Shown: piece by piece, positions 51,677 through 56,371 of the stretch | Layout: every line of letters begins with the position of its first letter | Position numbering within the stretch: the stretch's first letter is position 1 | Origin: Tepidamorphus sp. | GTDB taxonomy: Bacteria > Pseudomonadota > Alphaproteobacteria > Rhizobiales > Tepidamorphaceae | Assembly (NCBI GenBank): GCA_028280885.1 | Contig: JANQKY010000075.1 | Coordinates: forward strand, 1-56,371 | DNA: 56,371 bases | Direction of reading: 5' to 3' | Made by a program: the position numbers and the translations under genes | Notes under the pieces: generated by a model | Databases searched by the model: none | Told to the model about the DNA's origin: nothing | The model's input: only the letters and a program-made list of their open reading frames with translations

Positions 51677-52530
51677 AAGCTGACCGGGAAGTAGCGCAGG
51701 AAGATCTCGCGGAACGTGCCGTCCTGCTGGATGCGGGCAAGGGCGAAGTCGAAGGCCTCGCGCAATTCGTCATTGCCGGGCGCCACCGCAATCGCCAGGC
51801 CCTCGCCGAAATAGCGGGCCTCGGTGAACGGTCCGCCGGCGAAGCGGCAGCAGTTTCGGGCCGCCGTCCCGTTCAGCCAGATGCTGGTGTTGAGCCCGTC
51901 GGCGAACAGCGTGTCGACATGCCCGTCGGCCAGTGCCTTGCGGGTTTCCTCGACCGTCTTGTAGGCGTGGATCACGGATCCGGGAAAGAACGCCCGCAGA
52001 TAGGCCTCGTGGGCGGTTCCCGCCAGCACCGCGATGCGTTTGCCGGCCAGGCCTTCGGGATAGATCTCCATCTGCGGCGCGTCGCGCTTTACCGCGAAGC
52101 GGGCAGGCCGGGTCAGGTAGCGGTTGGAGAAATCGAAGCGGGCGCGACTCTCCGGCGTGATCGCAAACGAGCCGATCACCGCATCGCCCAATCCGGTGTC
52201 GATGCCGCCGGGCAGATAGTCCCATTTCAGCGTCTGCACGGTGCAGGGCACGTCCAGTTCCAGGCAGATGGCGCGGGCAAGCTCGATGCTGAAGCCGGTC
52301 GGCAGGCCATCGGCGCCGATGAAGGCAAAGGGCGGGTTCTCGGATTCCACCAGGATGCGGATGGCGCGCATCTCCGACAGGTCGGGCTTCTCGATGCGGT
52401 GCGAGGGGTCCCAGAAGCTTGGAACCGAAACCTCCGCCGGCATGTCTACGGCGCCGGCGGCGATCGGCGGGAGCACGAGCAGGGCCAATGCCATCAAGCC
52501 CGTGCGCAAAGGGTGACGATCAGGCGACAT
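51670..52530 (-). CDS. Extracellular solute-binding protein family 3
   Basis: 286 residues with an N-terminal signal (MALALLVLPPIAAGAV). IRILVESENPPFAFIGADGLPTGFSIELARAIC, then GDAVIGSFAITPESRARFDFSNRYLTRP and AVLAGTAHEAYLRAFFP are typical of the polar-amino-acid-binding family; each is broken up here for length. No permease or ATPase gene follows, so it is an orphan receptor or works with a remote transporter. ATG 52530 preferred over TTG 52545. Confidence 0.85.
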   Translation of the reverse strand: MSPDRHPLRTGLMALALLVLPPIAAGAVDMPAEVSVPSFWDPSHRIEKPDLSEMRAIRILVESENPPFAFIGADGLPTGFSIELARAICLELDVPCTVQTLKWDYLPGGIDTGLGDAVIGSFAITPESRARFDFSNRYLTRPARFAVKRDAPQMEIYPEGLAGKRIAVLAGTAHEAYLRAFFPGSVIHAYKTVEETRKALADGHVDTLFADGLNTSIWLNGTAARNCCRFAGGPFTEARYFGEGLAIAVAPGNDELREAFDFALARIQQDGTFREIFLRYFPVSFY

Positions 52531-52561
52531 ATCCCGCTTTCTCAAGGCCTGGAGCCAATGG

Positions 52562-52576
52562 TTAACCGCATATTAA
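52562..52576. promoter_or_regulatory. CtrA-type box (TTAA-N7-TTAA)
   Basis: TTAACCGCATATTAA followed by C is an exact match to the CtrA consensus TTAA-N7-TTAAC. It is 65 bp before the GTG of the glycosyltransferase gene and 32 bp before the start of the divergent solute-binding gene. Confidence 0.6.
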
Positions 52577-52640
52577 CGCTCGCGTCCCGTGCTTGCCCGC
52601 TTATAATGACGCAGGGTTGGAATGTCAGTAGGGGCTGGCA

Positions 52641-54755
52641 GTGGTGGTGCTGAATACCCCAGGGCAGGGTGTCGGAGAGCAGGGTGTCGGAGGACAGGAC
52701 GCAACCGGAGCGAAACCGGGTGCGGCCTTGCCGGACGATATCGGTTTCCTCCTCGGACGGGTGCCGCAGACCGTTCTGCTGGCGGCAGCCCGGGATGCGG
52801 CGCGGCGCGACGCCGAACCCCACGAGATCCTGCTGGCCCGCGGCGCGTTGACGGTTGAGGACTACTACCGGGCGCTCGCCGGGGCGGCCGGTGCGCGCTA
52901 CGCGCCCTTCGTTCCCATCGACGCCGCCGCCGACCCCCTGGCCGATCACAACCCCGCGGCCGCCGCCCGGGTCGGCATGCTGCGGATTGCCGGGGGAAAC
53001 GGCCTGCGCATCGCCGCCTCGCCGCGCGGCACCCGTGTCGCCCGGTTCGTCCAGGCCCTGCGCGACCGTCCCGCGGCCGGACGGCGGCTGATCGTCGTGC
53101 CGCCACAGGCGCTGACCGACGCGATCGCGGCCTGCGGCAGCGACAGGCTGATCCGCCGCTCGCGCACCGGCCTCGACCGGCTTGCCGACGCGATGTCGGC
53201 CAGGACACGTGTCACGGTCTGGCAGGAACGGGCCTTGTGGATCGCGCTTCTGGTCTGCCTCGTCCTGGCGGCCATTCACCCGGCAATGACGCTGGCGCTG
53301 ATCACCATCATCGTCGCGGTCTTCTTCGTCGGCGTGATCTGCGTGCGGCTTCTGGCGGCGACCTACGGTTTCGGCCTCAAGGCCGGCGAGGCCGATACGC
53401 TGCTCGGCGACGCCGCCCTGCCGGTCTATACGGTGCTCGTGCCGCTCTACAGGGAAGCGCGCCAGGTCCCCCGTCTCGTCGAGGGCCTGTGCCGGCTCGA
53501 CTATCCCGCCCACAAGCTCGACATCAAGATGATCGCCGAGGCCGACGATGCCGAGACCGTCGCGGCCCTCAGGCGCGCCGATCTGCCGGCGCATTTCGAG
53601 ATCCTCGTCGTGCCGGACGCTAAGCCCAAGACCAAGCCGAAGGCGCTGTGCTACGCGCTCGAATTCGCGCGCGGCGCACTCGTCACGATCTACGACGCGG
53701 AGGACCTGCCGGAGCCCGACCAGCTTCGCCGCGCGGCGACGCAGCTTGCCGATGCACCGAAGGATGTCGCCTGCATCCAGGCCCGCCTTGCCTGGTACAA
53801 CTGGCGGGAAACCTGGATCACCCGCGAAATGGCGATCGAATACGCTTCGCTGTTCGACGTCTTCCTGCCCGTCCTGGCGCGGTTCCGGCTGCCGCTGCCG
53901 CTTGGCGGAACCTCCAACCATTTCCGCGCAAGCGCGCTCAGGGCGGTCGGCGCCTGGGATGCCTACAACGTCACCGAGGATGCCGATCTCGGCCTGCGGC
54001 TCGCCCGCGCCGGCTATCGCAGCGACGTGCTCGATTCGACCACCTGGGAAGAAGCGCCACTGAAATTCACGCCCTGGCTCAGGCAGCGCACGCGCTGGAT
54101 CAAGGGCTGGATCCAGACCTATCTCGTCCACATGCGCAACCCGGCCAGGCTGCTTGCCGACCTCGGCCTGCGCCGGTTCATCGCGGTTCAGGCGGTGTTC
54201 GGCGGTATCGTCGTGTCGGCCTTTGCCCATCCGATCTTCACCGGCCTCATCGCCTGGCAGATCACGACCGGCCGGTTCTTCGACGCCGGCGCGGGCTGGG
54301 TCCACTGGACGCTGATCTGGCTTGGCGTCTTCAGCCTGGCGCTGGGCTATCTCGCCGGCTTCGGCATCGCCATCGCGGCACTCCGGCAGCGGCCGCTGGC
54401 CTGGCTCGTTCCGGAACTGGCACTCCTGCCCTTCTACTGGCTGATGATGTCGATCGCCGGCATCCGGGCCCTCTGGCAGATCACGCGGGACCCGTTTCAC
54501 TGGGAGAAGACGGAGCACGGCGTCTCGCGCATGTCCGCCGACATGCCGCCGCATGTCTCGGATCGCGGCCGGGACAGATGGGGCGCCGCGCCGCAAGCCA
54601 CAGCGCGGCTCGTGGGAACGCGGCCGGACTATGCCGAACATGGCTGGGCCGAACACAGCCGGGCCGAACACAGCCGGGAAGCGGCGCAAGCGCCAGACGC
54701 GCCGGCGGACAGTGCCGCGGATCAGAGCGCGCAGGTTCGATCCGCCCGGCGCTGA
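52641..54755 (+). CDS. Membrane glycosyltransferase family 2, NfrB-like
   Basis: 704 residues. About residues 25-150 resemble the GspE/NfrB N-terminal domain (ILLARGALTVEDYYRALA, DNPAAA-type region). Membrane helices follow near 195-235, then the catalytic domain: VLVPLYREARQVP, AEADDAET, IYDAEDLPEPDQ (metal-binding Asp) and RQRTRWIKGW (QxxRW). Three more helices follow, and a tail with repeated AEHSR/AEHGW units. It is a processive-type enzyme; in E. coli NfrB-type proteins make a surface glycan used by phage N4. GTG start at 52641. Confidence 0.85.
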   Translation: MVVLNTPGQGVGEQGVGGQDATGAKPGAALPDDIGFLLGRVPQTVLLAAARDAARRDAEPHEILLARGALTVEDYYRALAGAAGARYAPFVPIDAAADPLADHNPAAAARVGMLRIAGGNGLRIAASPRGTRVARFVQALRDRPAAGRRLIVVPPQALTDAIAACGSDRLIRRSRTGLDRLADAMSARTRVTVWQERALWIALLVCLVLAAIHPAMTLALITIIVAVFFVGVICVRLLAATYGFGLKAGEADTLLGDAALPVYTVLVPLYREARQVPRLVEGLCRLDYPAHKLDIKMIAEADDAETVAALRRADLPAHFEILVVPDAKPKTKPKALCYALEFARGALVTIYDAEDLPEPDQLRRAATQLADAPKDVACIQARLAWYNWRETWITREMAIEYASLFDVFLPVLARFRLPLPLGGTSNHFRASALRAVGAWDAYNVTEDADLGLRLARAGYRSDVLDSTTWEEAPLKFTPWLRQRTRWIKGWIQTYLVHMRNPARLLADLGLRRFIAVQAVFGGIVVSAFAHPIFTGLIAWQITTGRFFDAGAGWVHWTLIWLGVFSLALGYLAGFGIAIAALRQRPLAWLVPELALLPFYWLMMSIAGIRALWQITRDPFHWEKTEHGVSRMSADMPPHVSDRGRDRWGAAPQATARLVGTRPDYAEHGWAEHSRAEHSREAAQAPDAPADSAADQSAQVRSARR

Positions 54756-54815
54756 TCCTGAAACAACGCTGTCGCCGGAACCGGCTGCTTGTCCCCGTTT
54801 CGCTAAAAGGTTTCG

Positions 54816-55232
54816 CTACAAGGTGCGGAAGCGGGCGCGCGCGCCACACTCGATCGCGGCACAGACGAGCGTGTCGAGGCCAAGCCGGTCGCGGATCAAT
54901 TGCAGCATCCGCAGTTCCTCCTGGCCGACGGTCAGATCGGCGGCGGCGACGTCGACCGCCAGCGCATAGGCGGTGTCGTAGAGCCGGGAGGGCAGCGACC
55001 CGGCGATCAGGTCGAGCACCGTGTGCAGGCTGTCGGGCTGGGCCAGCAACTCGCCGCACTCCTCGGTGACCTCGACCAGCCGTTCGGCGTCGAAGTCGCG
55101 GAACATCGGCAGACCCTGGACGATCGCGCCGATCCGCTTGAGCTCGCTGTCCGTCATCGTGCGGTCGGCGGCCGACATGGTCACCATCGCGTAAATCAGG
55201 GCTTCCTGGGGGCTCACGGTCTTGGCCATCAT
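54816..55232 (-). CDS. TerB-like (tellurite-resistance-type) protein
   Basis: 138 residues, helical: EALIYAMVTMSAADRTMTDSEL, LDLIAGSLPSRLYDTAYALAVDVAAADL, QEELRMLQLIRDRLGLD. This is the TerB fold, with acidic pairs that bind divalent metal in characterised members. No other ter gene is here. ATG 55232 (second ATG at 55229) with AGGACC upstream; the longer frame lacks family sequence. It diverges from lysK over 243 bp. Confidence 0.85.
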   Translation of the reverse strand: MMAKTVSPQEALIYAMVTMSAADRTMTDSELKRIGAIVQGLPMFRDFDAERLVEVTEECGELLAQPDSLHTVLDLIAGSLPSRLYDTAYALAVDVAAADLTVGQEELRMLQLIRDRLGLDTLVCAAIECGARARFRTL

Positions 55233-55475
55233 CTCAAGGTCCTGTCGAAAGGTCGCCCGGCGAGCAAGGAACCGGCGGGCATGGAAAACGGTCGGGGAAT
55301 CCGGATCCGGACTGGTCTGACGCTGCAATACGGTCTCGCCGCGCGAATTGCAACGATTGACGCAACGCTTCGCTCTCCATAGGGTCCGCCGCGATGCAGG
55401 CGCGCCCCTGGGGATGATATCGACGATGCCGCCCCGGCAGGCCGGCCCGCACGCGGATTTCAGGAATTCACGACC

Positions 55476-56371
55476 ATGACTGATGCATTCGACACCGCCG
55501 GCACTCAGACCGGAACACAGATCGCTGCCGAAAATCTCGCCGCCCCGCAGCTCGCAGCGATGGGGCGCGACAGCCGCGCCTGGCCGTTCGAGGAAGCGCG
55601 CAAACTGATCGAGCGGCTCGACAGGGTCGGTCACGACAAGACGGTGATCTTCGAGACCGGCTACGGCCCGTCCGGCCTGCCGCATATCGGCACGTTCGGC
55701 GAGGTGGCGCGCACGACGATGGTGCGCCACGCCTTCCGTATCCTCACCGAGGATCGGGTCAAGACCCGGCTGATCTGTTTTTCCGACGACATGGACGGCC
55801 TGCGCAAGGTGCCCGACAACGTGCCCAACCAGGCGCTGCTTGCCGAGCACTTGGAGAAGCCGCTGACCGTGGTGCCCGATCCGTTCGGCACCCATGACAG
55901 TTTCGGCGCGCACAACAACGCCATGCTGCGCTCGTTCCTCGACCGGTTCGGCTTCGAGTACGAATTCATGAGCGCGACCGAGTGCTATCGCTCCGGCCGG
56001 TTCGACCAGGCGCTGCTGCGGGTGCTGGAACGCTATGACGAGGTGATCGCGGTCATCCTGCCGACGCTGCGCGACGAGCGGCGGGCGACCTACAGCCCGT
56101 TCCTGCCGGTCTGCCCGCGCACGGGCAGGGTGTTGCAGGTGCCGATCATCGAGCGCGACCTGTCGACCGGCACCGTGGTCTACAATGATCCCGAGACCGG
56201 CGAGGCGGTTCGCGTCGCCGTCACCGGCGGCAAGTGCAAGCTGCAGTGGAAGGCCGACTGGGCGATGCGCTGGTACGCGCTCGGCGTCGACTACGAGATG
56301 GCCGGCAAGGACCTGATCGATTCCGTCAAGCTGTCGAGCCGGATCTGCTCGATCCTCGGCGGCCTGCCGCC
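55476..56371 (+). CDS. lysK: Lysyl-tRNA synthetase, class I (5' part)
   Basis: The gene runs off the window end; 298 codons are seen. It charges tRNA-Lys. The class I signature is [16 protein letters not shown] (HIGH-type), followed by [15 protein letters not shown] and [20 protein letters not shown], then [23 protein letters not shown] split by residue choice. Class I LysRS replaces the class II enzyme in most alphaproteobacteria. ATG 55476 has AGGAA 9 bp upstream. Confidence 0.95.
   Translation, partial: MTDAFDTAGTQTGTQIAAENLAAPQLAAMGRDSRAWPFEEARKLIERLDRVGHDKTVIFETGYGPSGLPHIGTFGEVARTTMVRHAFRILTEDRVKTRLICFSDDMDGLRKVPDNVPNQALLAEHLEKPLTVVPDPFGTHDSFGAHNNAMLRSFLDRFGFEYEFMSATECYRSGRFDQALLRVLERYDEVIAVILPTLRDERRATYSPFLPVCPRTGRVLQVPIIERDLSTGTVVYNDPETGEAVRVAVTGGKCKLQWKADWAMRWYALGVDYEMAGKDLIDSVKLSSRICSILGGLP

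Noticed and set aside
52542..54689. 715-residue frame opposite the NfrB-like glycosyltransferase
   Set aside because: Shadow; the plus frame has the full family 2 glycosyltransferase motif set.

Overview
The window is high-GC chromosomal DNA of an alphaproteobacterium, most likely of the order Hyphomicrobiales (Rhizobiales). Pointers are Flp/Tad pilus genes, a SqdB-type sulfolipid enzyme, the choXWV/betIA choline genes in their rhizobial form, a class I lysyl-tRNA synthetase, and TTAA-N7-TTAA (CtrA-type) boxes. I cannot name a species. GTG and TTG starts and 4-bp stop/start overlaps are frequent.

Layout. (1) 1-3963: Flp pilin, a CpaC-like N-terminal-domain protein, two TadE/TadG-type pseudopilin-like proteins and a membrane protein of unknown role. 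(2) 4014-22065: a surface-glycan locus. It has glycosyltransferases, CysD and CysNC (PAPS synthesis), an AlgI/AlgX-like O-acetylation pair, RmlA and RmlCBD (dTDP-L-rhamnose), two sulfotransferases, an ABC-exporter-like protein with a decayed nucleotide-binding domain, and SqdB (UDP-sulfoquinovose synthase). Together they suggest a rhamnose-containing, acetylated and sulfated polysaccharide. (3) 22313-30270: a small YdcH-like protein, PuuE-type allantoinase, hutI-hutG-hutU (histidine breakdown), a formate/nitrite channel and a divergent histidinol-dehydrogenase paralogue. HutG carries an in-frame insert of about 320 bp made of 30-bp repeats in a large palindrome. (4) 30290-35850: betA and betI facing choXWV, with a BetI-type operator between them (choline uptake and oxidation). 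(5) 35872-39440: an Lhr-like helicase and a radical SAM protein. (6) 39714-49997: tRNA-Gly(CCC) and a 10.2-kb integrated element bounded by a 48-bp direct repeat of the tRNA 3' end. (7) 50015-56371: hydrolase, sterol-desaturase-family hydroxylase, family 3 solute-binding protein, NfrB-like glycosyltransferase, TerB-like protein and the 5' part of lysK.

The integrated element is the most unusual part. It encodes a tyrosine integrase, small DNA-binding proteins, an XRE repressor with clear palindromic operators, an AT-rich membrane-protein gene, and only three recognisable virion genes (HK97-type protease, major capsid protein, tape measure). No terminase or portal is visible. A replication-initiator-like gene contains an array of palindromes resembling origin iterons. 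It looks like a phage satellite or a strongly reduced prophage.

All calls come from reading the sequence. No database search was run, so family names rest on recognised motifs and gene order.
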